Below, piece after piece: positions 36,801 through 47,879 of a DNA stretch of 64,000 nt. The stretch is from Desmodesmus armatus. Lineage: Eukaryota > Chlorophyta > Chlorophyceae > Sphaeropleales > Scenedesmaceae. Under the pieces are notes generated by a model that did not search any database, had not been told where the DNA came from, and saw only the letters and a list, made by a program, of their open reading frames with translations. Location of the stretch: assembly GCA_007449985.2 (NCBI GenBank), contig VIIQ02000555.1:248001-312000 (forward strand), written 5' to 3'. Each line of letters begins with the position of its first letter. Position 1 is the first letter of the stretch. A program made the position numbers and the translations under genes.

Positions 36801-37827
36801 GCCACAGCAGCCAAGCGCTTCATGGTGTACGTGCACAGCAAGCTGATGATCGTGGACGACGAGTACATCGTGGTGGGCAGTGCCAACATCAACCAGCGCA
36901 GCCTGGACGGCACACGCGACAGTGAGATCGCCATCGGCGCCTTCCAGCCCGCACACACCCTGCAGGGCAACCGGCTGGGGCCGCTGCCGCGCGGGCAGGT
37001 GGCTGGCTTCAGGAAGGCGCTGTGGCTGGAGCACCTGGGGGTGAGTGACTGATAGGGAGGCGGGGCTGCTGCTGCACACACTCAGGTGCTGAGCCGGTTA
37101 TGTCATAGCTCAGCCTGAGGTCGACTCGTCAATTTACCGCTGTGTGGACCCTGTTCCAGCTTCTCGAGGCAAGCTGTTACTGGTACTGGCAGCCGGCATG
37201 GCAGCAGCACAGCACAGTAGGCAGGCCGCCAGCCAGCCAGCTGCCCCTCACTGCAGCCCTCCTGCAGACAGGTTTTTAAGCCTCCCTGCCGACCCCCTAC
37301 GTCATCAGCATTGAAGCCTGGGCTCTTGTTGTGCACTTGACATCCACCTCCTGTCCCCAACTGTTGTTGTCACCACCAGGACCGCAGCAAAACGTATTGA
37401 ATGTCGGCAGAGAGCGTGCATGTGGAGTTGCCCTAGGCAAACCTTGTCATGACCTTCAAGCAGCGACACATGCCAAGGGCATGCCAAGAACAGGCGGTCA
37501 GAGGCTAGGCCCAAAAGCGCCCTGACCTGTTTGGTGCTGTGTGTTTGTCACCCTTGCCGCGTGCAGAGCCTGCCCCCAGAGGTTGATGACCCCAGCCACA
37601 TTGAGTGCATGAAAACCCTAAGCGTGGCCGGCAACCAGAACTGGACAGCGTACGTGGACCCTGCTGTCAACGCCCCCCTGCCACACGGCCACCTGGTGAC
37701 CTACCCCAACTGGGTGGATGAGGCAGGCAACGTGACGGAGCTGCAAGACCATGCAGAGGTCCCTGACCTGGGGGGCAGGATCCTGGGCACAAAGAGCAAC
37801 GTGCTGCCACCCATCCTGACCACATAA
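27884..37827 (+). CDS. PLD: C2-domain phospholipase D (plant-type)
   Basis: Hydrolyses phosphatidylcholine and similar lipids to phosphatidic acid, a signalling lipid. Twenty-three exons: 27884-27931, 28042-28166, 28427-28532, 28837-28976, 29301-29358, 29585-29632, 29958-30124, 30559-30682, 31032-31193, 31516-31706, 32067-32239, 32641-32672, 33053-33136, 33619-33702, 33974-34118, 34383-34456, 34699-34776, 34990-35021, 35289-35358, 35605-35723, 36012-36126, 36546-37040, 37567-37827; about 976 residues. The start [15 protein letters not shown] matches the conserved opening of plant C2-PLDs. The C2 domain covers about 1-150. HKD motif 1 is HQKTVIVD (His337, Lys339, Asp344); motif 2 is HSKLMIVD (His822, Lys824, Asp829) followed by [28 protein letters not shown] is intact across the exon 12/13 junction. 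It is longer than plant PLD-alpha (about 810) because of a Gln/Pro-rich insert after HKD1 and an Ala/Gly/Thr-rich insert before HKD2. No PX/PH domains. Confidence 0.95.
32499..32565. repeat. short nested repeats in a phospholipase D intron
   Basis: Two copies of TTTTTTGGTTTTACCAGGG lie head to tail, flanked on both sides by ATGTGATACTGATT. The nesting suggests slippage plus a small duplication. Intronic. Confidence 0.7.
33261..33353. repeat. minisatellite of three 30-32 bp units in a phospholipase D intron
   Basis: Three imperfect units share the pattern GGTTnGTCnTACAAGGnnAnTCCTG, starting at about 33261, 33292 and 33324. They are intronic, between exons 13 and 14. Confidence 0.7.
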
Positions 37828-38025
37828 TGGTGGCTGCGAGGGCTTCCTGGCAAGGGAGAGATGTTTCGAGGCTGTAGCGTTACAACCTCTGGGTTGTGTG
37901 GAGGGGTGGCATTGCGGCTGGCTGGCATCATGTCTGGCTGCTGGGCTTGCGAGGAGCAGGGGGAGTGCGCTGGCTGGGCTAACACGTGTTGGTGCACCCC
38001 GTAGAGGGCCAGGGGCATTGCCGCC

Positions 38026-38168
38026 GGGTATCTGTGGTTGAGGTGTTGTGTGTGGCGCATGGGTGGTGCTGGTTGAGTCGAGTGCTGAGTGGGGTATCGC
38101 CCCTGGGTACCTGTGGCTGGGGTGTTGAGTGTGTGGCATGGGTGGTGCTGGTTTAGTCAAGAACTGAG
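38026..38168. repeat. two-unit imperfect tandem repeat of about 65 bp
   Basis: GGGTATCTGTGGTTGAGG at about 38026 and GGGTACCTGTGGCTGGGG at about 38104 each begin a similar stretch that includes GGCATGGGTGGTGCTGG or a close variant and ends in CTGAGT. It sits a little over 200 bp after the phospholipase D stop, probably in its 3' UTR. Confidence 0.65.
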
Positions 38169-40842
38169 TAGCTGGCGGGCGTGTAGGCACCGTTGTGGCT
38201 GGTGCAGGGGCTGCTGGGTCAGTTGGCAGTTGCACCAATGGTGTTGCCAAGCCCCCAATTGTCAGTTGTGCTGCTGATGCAGCCTGATCGGTAAATGCAT
38301 GCATTCCGCTTTGCTGTTGCTGTGACATCTGATGGTGGTGTGGGGCTGCCATCGTAGTGTTGACAGCAGCTGTCAGCACGGGGTGCGGTCGTTGGAGGCT
38401 GGTACACAGCTGGCTTTTGCTGTGTGGCTTACAGCATTGCTTGAGGGTTGATTTGTGTGCCAGTGCCTACACGTCACTGCTTATTGTGTGTCCGCAGACG
38501 GTCCAATGCATGTGTTTTGTGCGCGCTGGGCTGCTTGTGCTAAGGATGCCGACTCAGCATCGCATGGACAGCTCGACTGCAATTGACACTTTGGCGATTG
38601 GCAGTGGTGACTTGGAGCTTGGGGTACGGTAGGTGGGGTATGGGGCATGGGGGCTCTCACATGGACTGGAGGGTTTGGGGAACCTCGCCTGGGGTCAACG
38701 CATGTATCTGCAAACATCCCATGCTGCATTGGGGTGTGTTCAAGCAGCAGGTGCAGCCAGCGACCTTTGTGCTGGTCTGTGGGCTTGACAGGGCCTGCCA
38801 GCATGTACACTAGAGATGGTGCCCAATGGGCGACTTGACGCAAGTACAGCAAGCATGCAGGTGGCAGCTGCTGCAAGATGCAGTTTGTGTACCAGGCAGC
38901 TGTTGCTGTGAGTGCCTGCCCTGCTGCAGTGCAGCACCAACTCAGCTGTCACCAGGGCCTTGAGGGTGGTACTTTGAGCATACGCATGTGCGCCAGATGG
39001 CGCGGGTGACAAGTTGAAGGGAACATACTTTTTCTGTGTGTGTTGTGGGTTGTTCATGGCCGGTTGCATTGTCGCATCCAGCCACGTGTGTGTTTTTGGG
39101 TGGGGCAGGGGGGGGGGCTTGTGTGCATGTTCATCAAGGCGTACATGCTGCAGCATGTCAAGCTTATGGCTGCTATCAGTGGGAGTGCTGTATGTGTGGC
39201 TTGCAAGCGCTTGTGGCATAAGGACAGTGTCTGGTTGCGCAGCAAAGCCAGGACTGCTGGCTGGCATTTTGGTTTATGTTCACACTGGCGGGGTCTGCCT
39301 CTCTTGCCTCCCAAGGCCGAGGCTTCAATCAGCCAGCAGGGCGTGTGATGTGTATCCTGCCAGCAGCTGGCTCGGTACAGGCAAAGGGGGTGTGGCACAT
39401 GTGTCTTGGCTCTTCAACAAGCGCATGAGAGCTGTATCTTGAGTATGCATATGGCCGGCGTTCAAGCACACACCTGCTGCGGGATCTTCCCACACATCAG
39501 AGCTGTGCTTCACAGGTGCTACCAGATGGTGCCCGCAGCAGGACATCCTTCGTGTTGGGGTCGTCAGTAGTGTACACATGTTTCGAAGTTCAGCTATGTC
39601 AAAGCTGTCAGTCAAGATGTAAAGCTGAATGTGGAGTGAATGTTGACAAGGTGCCTGCAACATGTGCTGTATGCTTGTGAATGCATGTCTTGCACTCTCG
39701 CGCCACCATGCTCGCAGGGATATGTGTGCTAATGTTCTGTTTTGCAGAAGCAGATCAGGCAGACTTGCAGCACAGATCAGTTTTGACTCTTCTAGCAAGC
39801 CACAGTGAAGGTGCGCCAGAACAAGCCTGGTGCACAGCACTGGCCGAGGCTCTCACTTCGACAACAAATCACAACAGACCGTCACTGCTGATAAGCATAC
39901 CCCACAAACAGCACATACACCACATGACATACACTGGATTGTGGTCGGTCGAGAGCAGCAACAGCAAGGCACTGTGACAGGCTGGCAGTGTGGAATATCC
40001 AGCAACAGACCATCGGACAGTGTGACTATCCTCTCTCTTTGTTCTTGCACTTCCTCAATATCTCACTTGATCGGGTCACGTGTGCGACAGCTGCAAGTGT
40101 TTGAAACATGTACAAGTGCCAGTCACACAAGGTCACACGTTGGAGGAGGGCCAGCAACAGGGTGTCATAAGCCTGCACTGGGGCAGGGGTCGACCCCCCT
40201 CTCTTTTGCTGTGCTGACATCTTGTTGCTGCGCTGTTCTGCAGGTGCGTTCCTTGTGCTTTTGCAGGCAGAGTGTTGCTATTGTTGACATCAGCCCAGCC
40301 CAGCAGGAGGAACAGCCAGCATGACCCAGCACCGATGATCACAGTGGAGCTTTGATGCAACATCCAGCCCAGCAGGAGGGCAGCAACTGACCAGGCACCT
40401 TCATGTCACAGTGAGCCAAGGGCTTGGGGGCCCCGAAGCTCGTCTAGCTTCAGCTGCACATGCATATGCATCACTAACTACTTCTTTTTGTTGACTGGCA
40501 CGGCAGCTTCAGCCTCTGCGATCTTACTACAACAACAAGCCTGGTGCAAACAAGATTCTGGGGCAACACCTGCAAGGGCCCCCTCGCCAGCTGGCTGGAG
40601 CTGTAGCTGCCTCTCTGCTGGGTGTTCTGTGCCGTGCCGGAGCAGCGCAGTGTAACAATTGACGGTGGCTGGGCTCCTGCACCATATATGGACCTGGGTG
40701 TGTTTTAGGGGCTTTGTGCCTGTACAGCATGTTGCTATGGGGGCTGGAGATGCCCATTCGAGGTGCCACCAATGTGTGGGAGCATTAGAAGAACCGGCAT
40801 GTGATCTGATCGGCAACAATCTTCTTGCATACCAAGCGTGCG

Positions 40843-41014
40843 CAGGTATGTGAGTCACTGGTCCCGGGTGATGAGTCACTGGGCTAAATGCAGCTGGCTG
40901 AGCTGTATGGCAGCTGTTAATGGAACAACGGACATGTGAATGAATGCCTGTGAAACTTGGCACTGTCTCATGGCTACACACGTGTAAGCTGGGTCAGTCT
41001 GAGGGCTGTGCACA
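40843..41014. repeat. 172-bp duplicated non-coding segment, copy 1
   Basis: It aligns without gaps to 48269-48440, with about a dozen mismatches by eye. In copy 2 the first three bases are the end of exon 3 of zinc-finger gene B and the rest is the start of its intron 3. Here the same CAG/GTATG border is preserved, but the sequence to the left is unrelated to that exon. It contains two TGAGTCACTGG motifs 22 bp apart. Confidence 0.85.
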
Positions 41015-41604
41015 TATCTGTGTTCCAGAGTGGGTTGGGTTGCCCACTTAGGGGGTGCTCACACCAGGCTTGTCAGGGGTAGGGTGACAAGGCTAGCACC
41101 GAAACCCTTGCCAGAAAGACGTTTTTGTTGAGCGCAGGTCCCACCTCTGCATCACCTAGGAGGCCTGTGGGGCACCCTTTGGCCTCCACATCACACCCAT
41201 CAACCCCACCACGAATGGCGGCATGCTGCAAGTGGTGCGAGCTTGGGATGGCAGTCAAGCCTGTAGAGGTATGAAAGCCTCGGCAGGCACATATGTGAGA
41301 TGTTGTGGGGACCCGGTCAAAACGCTGCAAAGCCTCATGGGTTCAGCGAGTCGGGATATTTTCAGGCGACCTCTGTGCACCATTTCGGCATGGGCGATGC
41401 AGTCAGATGAGGTGGGCCTACAAGAGGTCACACCAGGCGCCGCGCATCTTGCCCGTGGATATGGTCAATCATAAGTAACACCTGTCATTTTGATACCGCA
41501 ACGTTTCAGGCGGAACTGGCACACGGCAGGGTCAGCGTTGGACTCAATGAACCAAACATGGACTAGTCAAGCACAAGGCGGGGCTATCGCCGTCGACCGA
41601 AGCA

Positions 41605-44452
41605 ATGAAGATAGATGCAAAACGCGAAAAGAGCCCCAAGGACTTGGAGTTCTTTATGTACCAATTTAAGACAAGGTCTTGCACAGTGGTGAGCGGCGTT
41701 GGGCGCAACAGACTTGTCTATATGTATGATGGAGCGTGGGCTTTGGGAAGTGCAGCCGGGCTGCCTCTTGCGCGTGGCAAATCAGTACCATGCCCTGCGC
41801 CCCTTGATGGTCTTGAGGCGGCTCAGCCCGCCACGCCTCGCGCAAGCTGGCTGATGACTCATCAGCCTTGAATATCTGTGCACAGCAGTGCTTGATGCCC
41901 CCAAACAGCCCAGCCCAGTGACATACATGCCGAGCATGTGCGGCAGATGTTGCTCGGACAGGCATGCAGTCAAATTGTCTGACACCACAGGGGCAGTATG
42001 TAATGTTTGAGAAGCATTACATCTCTGGTATGGTTCCTTTCCGAAGTTCAGTACCACACTGCTGCAGTACCACCATGCTGCAGGCATGGCAATTGAACGT
42101 GATGCATGCACTCATCCAACTTGAGCATGGGCCTGTGTTGACCTTGCCTGCTGTTCGTTGCCGCTTGCTGCCCACAGAAGCGCCCACATGAGTGGAAGAA
42201 CTGCTGTTTCGTGCATGAGAATGAGAAGGCGCGCAGGAGGGATCCTCGGGTATACAGCTACTCTGCAGACCCTTGCCCAACATGGATGGAGGTGCGTCGA
42301 GCAGGAAATGGGGCTGGTGGTGGGTTGCCGGGGAATTGCAGACAAATAGGGCAAGCAAGCAGCAAGAGAAGCAGCAGGGGGGCATACAAAGCAGCGCAGG
42401 GGATGCCAGCATGCTTGTCTGGATATGGCACTATTTTATACTTCAGAAGCGACTGCAGCCGGAGCGGCGTCAGGCTGTCGTCTCCATGTGGCAGCTGCAA
42501 GGTCCTCTCAAGGCTGCAGGGCTGGTAAATGGTCTCTATAGCGGTGCACTATGGGGGCAGGTTGCCAGGCCAACTCCGTTCTGCCCTGCTGTCTTGCTGT
42601 GCGCAGAAAGGATCCTGCCCCAACGGTGATGCGTGCACACTGGCGCACGGGGTGAGCAGCTGCCACGTGCAACAGTGAAGCTATCCCTGCACCTTTTTTG
42701 CTTGCACTGGGCCTCATGCCAGCCCCGGTACAATTGATAGCCCATCCCTGACTGTAGAGTGTGTAAGCGATGGTGTGCATGCATGGCTGGGCAGCAGCAG
42801 TGCCGAAGCATGGCGTCTGGCAGTCTGTCTCCTTGGTGCTGTCCTGTGACCGCTGGCGCGTGGCACGCTGTCGCACGCAGGTGTTTGAGACATGGCTGCA
42901 CCCCACCAAGTTCTGCACAGTGATGTGCACTGAGGGCCAAGCTTGTCGGCGCAAGGTCTGCTGGTTCGCGCACACACCCGGCGAGCTCAGGGTACCCACA
43001 CCCGCGCCCGCACAGGCAGCAGCAGCAGCGCGCACGCATCCCACGCATGCAGCCGCAGGAGGGTCATCTGCGGCTGGCACCGGCGCCACTGCCAGCACCA
43101 GCAGTCAGGGCGCAGGCAGCTCTGCACAGGCAGTCACCAGCCCTCAGGGTGCAGGCGAGGGCACGTTGACTGCAGCAGCCTTGCGGGACCGGTTGGCGCT
43201 CTACGGCAGCAGCGCCTATGCTGCATGCAGCACCTCTCCCGCATCACCCTTCCAGGAGCCCGGGGAGAGCATGCAAGCGGCGGCAGCAGGGCTGCATGAG
43301 CGGGTGGCTGGCCTCGGCAGGAGCGCCCCTCTTGTGCATGGCAGCAGCGTGAGCAGCACTCTGTCCAGCATGTATGCGGGTGGGGTGGGCCCTGGGGCAG
43401 GCGTTCGCCGCGGCAGCAGTGCAAGCTACACGGACACATTCAGCGGGCTGGGTGGTGACAGCAGCAGCCGCCGTGGCAGCAGAGCCAGCTACACTGACAC
43501 ATTCAGCGGGCAGGGTGGCGACAGCAGCAGCCGTCGCGGAAGCCGGGCCAGCTACACTGAAACCTTCAGTGGGCTGGGTGGCGACAGCAGCCGCCGCGAC
43601 AGCAGGGCCAGCTACACTGAAACGATGAACATGCTTGTTGGGGACAGCAGCCGCCGCGCCAGCAGGGCCAGTTACACCGAGACGTTCAGTGGGCTCGGCG
43701 GCGACAGCAGCCGCCGTGGCAGCCGCGCCAGTTACGACGCAATCAGCGCGCTTGGTGGTGACATTAGCAACCACCAGCTGGGCAACGCCCTGGGATTGTT
43801 GGTGGGCGGCAGTCCAGCCCATGTTGCACCAGCCCCTGACAGCATGCAAAGCCCTTCACTGCTGACGCAGCCCTGGGCCGGTGGCAGCAACGCAAGCATG
43901 CTCTGGCAACAGCAGCAGCAGGCAGGAGGTATCAATGGCAACGCTGTGCCAGCGGCCCTGCCTGGCGTTGCTGCATGCCCCTCTGTCAGCTTGCTGCAGC
44001 AGTTGCAGCAGCTGCAGCTGCAGCAAGAAGCTGCGACAATGCTGCCAGCTGCCTTGCAGCAGACCACCAGCTGGAGCAGGATGGGTGGCAGCAGTGCTGC
44101 TGCCGCTGCGGCGGCTGTGCCTGCCAGCATGATGCCGATGCTGTCGGGCACTGGCGATAGCGGTGTGCTGCTGGACTGCGGCAACCTGGCCCCCTTGTCC
44201 GGCCTGCTGAGCAGCTTGGAGGAGCAGGCGGTGCAGGCACAGCTGCAGGCTGCTAACGCACAGGCTGCTGCCGCTACTGCCACCAACAACCTGGCGGCCG
44301 TGCTGTCTGCACTGGGGGTCCTGCCTGGCATGCAGGCTGCTGGCGTTGCTGGCAGCCCCTCAACCGCTCTGCTGCAGCAGCAGCAGCAGCAGGCACTGCC
44401 GGCGGCGCCTGCACCCGCTGCCAGTGCTGGCTTCACGTTCCCGCTGCTGTGA
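41605..44452 (+). CDS. RR-type tandem CCCH zinc-finger protein A
   Basis: Probable RNA-binding regulator of the plant RR-TZF class. Four exons (41605-41688, 42178-42291, 42607-42651, 42881-44452) encode about 604 residues. An arginine-rich region with its own Cys/His cluster (RSC...KNCCFVH, then EKARRRDPR) precedes the two zinc fingers: C-x8-C-x5-C-x3-H (from CPTWMEKGSC to LAH) and C-x5-C-x4-C-x3-H (MCTEGQACRRKVCWFAH), 16 residues apart, exactly the plant spacing. Plant members bind AU-rich RNA and act in stress and hormone responses, often in cytoplasmic granules. The long C-terminal half is Gln/Ala/Ser-rich, with six RRxS-containing repeats and a helix-like segment (GLLSSLEEQAVQAQLQAANA, then LGVLPGMQAAG) shared with gene B. 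The stop at 44450-44452 follows FTFPLL. Confidence 0.9.
43406..43768 (+). repeat. six coding tandem repeats of 19-21 residues, each starting RRxS
   Basis: The units start RRGSSASYTDTFSG, RRGSRASYTDTFSG, RRGSRASYTETFSG, RRDSRASYTETMNM, RRASRASYTETFSG and RRGSRASYDAISA, with GGDSS-type ends. Each begins with an R-R-x-S consensus for basophilic kinases. The array is within zinc-finger protein A and absent from protein B. Confidence 0.9.
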
Positions 44453-47400
44453 GTTGGGCGTGTCAAGCTTTTAGCTTTTAAATGCGTCCGTGTTGTTTGT
44501 CAGCTCTGAAGACTGTGCTGTGATGGCTCGTTTTGGCTGGGTGCCCCGTCTGGCTGTGGATATGCTTGTTGTGGCTGTGATGCCCATATTGAGTGCCTGC
44601 TTGAGGCTGACGAGTTGACACTTGGGCTGCTGCTCCAACTCGTTCTTGCACCAGTTGAGGGCGTTGATGGTAGGCGAGGAGCCATTGCTGGCATATTTGT
44701 TGGTTATGGCGGTGGCGTGCAATTGTCGTGGTAGGGACGTGCACTGCATGCTGATGGTGTTGTGTTTATTGACGCTGCAGTGCGGTGCAATGTGGTAGGT
44801 CTTCACGAGACAAGTTGTCTTGTCCTCTCCACACCAGTTCTCCTAGCACTTTGAGGGGTGTCAGCAGGAGAAGTGATGTGTTTGTTGCCTCTTGGAGCGA
44901 GGTGTGAGGGGTATTTTGCAAGCTGCACTGCTTGGTTGGTGGGCTTTTGAGCGCAGCAAAGGAGTTGCGTCGAGGGTTTCACTGTGTCTGATGGTTGTTG
45001 CTCACCAGAGCAACGTTTATGCTGCATTTGCGCCATCTTCCTTCCAATTTGGTGCTTGTAGCGCGTCCTTGGGCTGCTTGGTTGTATCCCCCCCGTCGTC
45101 CGCAGCACCTTTGCGCAGCACCAGTCGTACCCTGACCGATGCAGGGTTGATTGCTTGTGCATGTAGCTGATTGCGCGTCAGCCTTGTCAGTACACTGGGT
45201 CACCACGACCCCTAATAGATTAATGTGCTCCCACCCTCTCCCCCTGCGTTACGAGGGGCTCTACTGGGTTTTGTTTGCTGGCATGTGACTAATTGTGGCA
45301 CCCCCATCGCTCAAGCAGCTTCCTTGGCTGGGGTGTGGGGCAGACCTGCATTGGGCCCCCGGTTGCTGCTTCCTGTTTCCTACATGCATTTTTCTGTACA
45401 GAAGCAGCTGAGTGCTCCAACCTCTGCACATTTGGTGCCACATCCATGGTGCGGTTTCTGGGCCCACCAAAGCTGGGCTTGAACCAGTAATGCGGCTTTG
45501 CGGTTTCAAAGGGCCCGGGCTGCAGCTATTCTTGCTTGCTCTGTCTACTAGTCTGGGGGAGAGAGAGAGTGCATGGGTGGGCTTGGTGTCTGTGAGTATG
45601 GTGCATTGGCCAAGGTCACGTCTGTGTCCAGGCCTTGCGCATGCACGCCTTTGCCTTCACCCATCTACCACTGATCTTTTCTTGTGGTCTGCAGCAGCAT
45701 GCCCTGCTGCTTTGGGTCGTAGCATATAGCTGAAAGGTGGCAGCGAGGTGAAGGTTTTGAAGGGACGGGTTCAGTATTATTGTGGGTGGGGAATGAGGTG
45801 GATCGCGCTGTAGCCACTGGCTGCTGCGTTCTCGTGGGGGATTTGCGTCTCTAGGCGCGTGCTGACCTGCAAGAGAGGTTGTCTCGTGGGGGATTTGCGT
45901 CTCCAGGCGCTTGCCGACTGGCGAGAGAGGTTCTTGATGAAGCAAGTTGTATCGCAAAGGCAGGTTTTATGTGGCTGTGTGGCAGTTTGGTCCGTCAGTG
46001 TCCTGGCACTGCAGCCATGCTGTACAACAAGTTCAAGGTTCTGCGTGATGCATGTTCATTGCCCCTTTGGGCTGGGGCCGTGCCGAAACCACGTAGTACG
46101 ACCTCGTGATGAAACTGCCTGCGTCTTTGTAGGGATTGCTTTGGTGCTGGTGCGGGGGTTTGGGTGGGTGCACTGCGTGTTGCCCTTTTTTTTGCCATTG
46201 GAGGCAGCACCTTGTCCCGAATGAAGTCAGTGAGGTTTGTACCTCCCAGGGTGCTGATCGACTGTGCATGAAGCTGATTCCTGCGTCAGCCGGTACACTT
46301 GGTCTCCATGCCTCCCTAGTAGCTTGAGAGGATCGCTTGGTTGAAGCGCCTACTTGAGTTGGTGTAGTAGGGCACGAGTAAGGAGCATTTGTTGTTGCTG
46401 GGCAGTCACTGAGTTTGTGCATCCGTCCGTCCATTTCCTGGCGGTATTTCCTGGCGGTATTTCGAAGCAGGCGTTCTTGGATGCGGCCTTTATTGCCTGC
46501 CTTGAAACATTGAACAATTCAATACCAGATCATGCTGATTGCTTGTTTAGCAGTCACGTGTGTGTGTCCTGCAAGGCTGTGGTGCTGTGTGTGCGTGCCT
46601 TGTGCACCAGGCCAGGCTGTCAGAGGCAGTGTGCATACACCATGCTGTGATTGACGGTAGGCGTGCCGCGAAGTCTTTTGGCGCCGCAGTTTTGTGTGGA
46701 GAGTGTGCTGGTAGTGGTTCTTTGGTTGCTCGCCTTCCTTTTGCCAGTGCGCTTGTGTGGTGTCGGTGTCTTGCAGCGCAGTGCTGCGTGCTGAAGGGCA
46801 TGTATGGACCTTTGATGTTTGGGTCATTGAGAGTGACATACTTTGTGCTGCAGGAACGCTGATGCGCATGTTGTCTTCTGTACCGTGTCGGTTGCTGTTG
46901 GGTAAGCTTACTTAGTAATGGTGTTACGCCGCAGCAACAGGCATGTGAACAGCGTTCCTACAAGCGCAGTGGATGTTACTATGGCAAGTACACAAGGAGG
47001 TGTGTGCTCTTGTTGTTTGTTGTGTTTCAAGTTGCGTATGTTACGGACGGTGACTGTTTGTTTGTGCAGGTGCAACAGATTGTGGGGCAGAACGGTCTGC
47101 CACAAGGCCCATATGTGGGCATGCAAGGGGTGATGCGGTGTCTTTGTGTTCATCTGATGTGGTGGATGGGGCTGAAAACACTTGCATCGCCTTATTTGTG
47201 CAAAGGGACGCAGGAAGCTCCCCTGGTGTGGGCTACTTGGCTGTCCTTGCGGCTCGTCATACCACCAGGCAAGCTTGCTTGCACATGCACCATGTGGCTT
47301 GCGGGAAGAGCTTGGTTGGTTGGATACTCTGAAGGAAGTGAAGCCTATGTGTAAAGTCATCGGCAACGACAATGTTTGATTCTTTAGCATCACCATTCGT

Positions 47401-47879
47401 ACAAGCTTATGGGAGGCAAATGCAATGATGGAGTTGGCCTTGGCACAGCTCAAACAATCTCCGTGTCAAGCTCAAACCAGCTGCACATCCTTGCACCTGA
47501 AACTGGTCTGCAGCAGCGTGATATCCAGCCTTTGTTGGACCGCATAAGCTTTAGTTCCAGGTACTTAGCCAACATAGCTATGGTGACTCATCAGTAGGAC
47601 TGATCATCACATCGATCAGAGTGCAAACATACAGGTTGCATTCACACACATTGCCTATAATATGTATGCATGCTACCTTTTTTGTTTGAGCTTTGTCATC
47701 GTCGCCTTTGGCGTCGCCTTTGCACTCCTTCCGTTACTTTGACCGTTACTTTGACCGACTTGAGAGGTTCTGTTCGTTGTGGGCACTGCTAATACCGCCT
47801 AACGTCCCCGCACCTGCAGCCAATTGTTGCTGCCACGTTGATTGCAGAACAGCCGTATGTTCCTGCTGTAGCAACCGTC
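44453..47879. other. 3.4-kb region between the two zinc-finger genes
   Basis: No convincing exon was found. The + strand is T/G-rich over long stretches, unlike the flanking coding DNA. It contains a 52-bp tandem duplication and a pair of diverged copies of one segment (about 45129-45216 and 46230-46321, sharing TGTGCATG-AGCTGATT and GCGTCAGCC). It may be 3' UTR plus decayed duplicate sequence. Confidence 0.5.
45831..45934. repeat. 52-bp tandem duplication
   Basis: Two adjacent 52-bp copies begin CTCGTGGGGGATTTGCGTCT at 45831 and 45883 and differ at several positions near their ends. Confidence 0.85.

Larger units (their letters stand above)
37828..41604. other. 3.8-kb intergenic region
   Basis: No exon could be tied to a family, and open frames here are short with no supporting motif. 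The first part should be the 3' UTR of phospholipase D. The region contains a two-unit tandem repeat (38026-38168) and a 172-bp segment duplicated in an intron of the downstream zinc-finger gene (40843-41014). The end holds the promoter of zinc-finger gene A. Confidence 0.55.

Noticed and set aside
45440..45500. Second tRNA-like T-loop (TTCAAGC) on the minus strand
   Set aside because: A four-base stem can be drawn but no matching acceptor stem exists within tRNA length.
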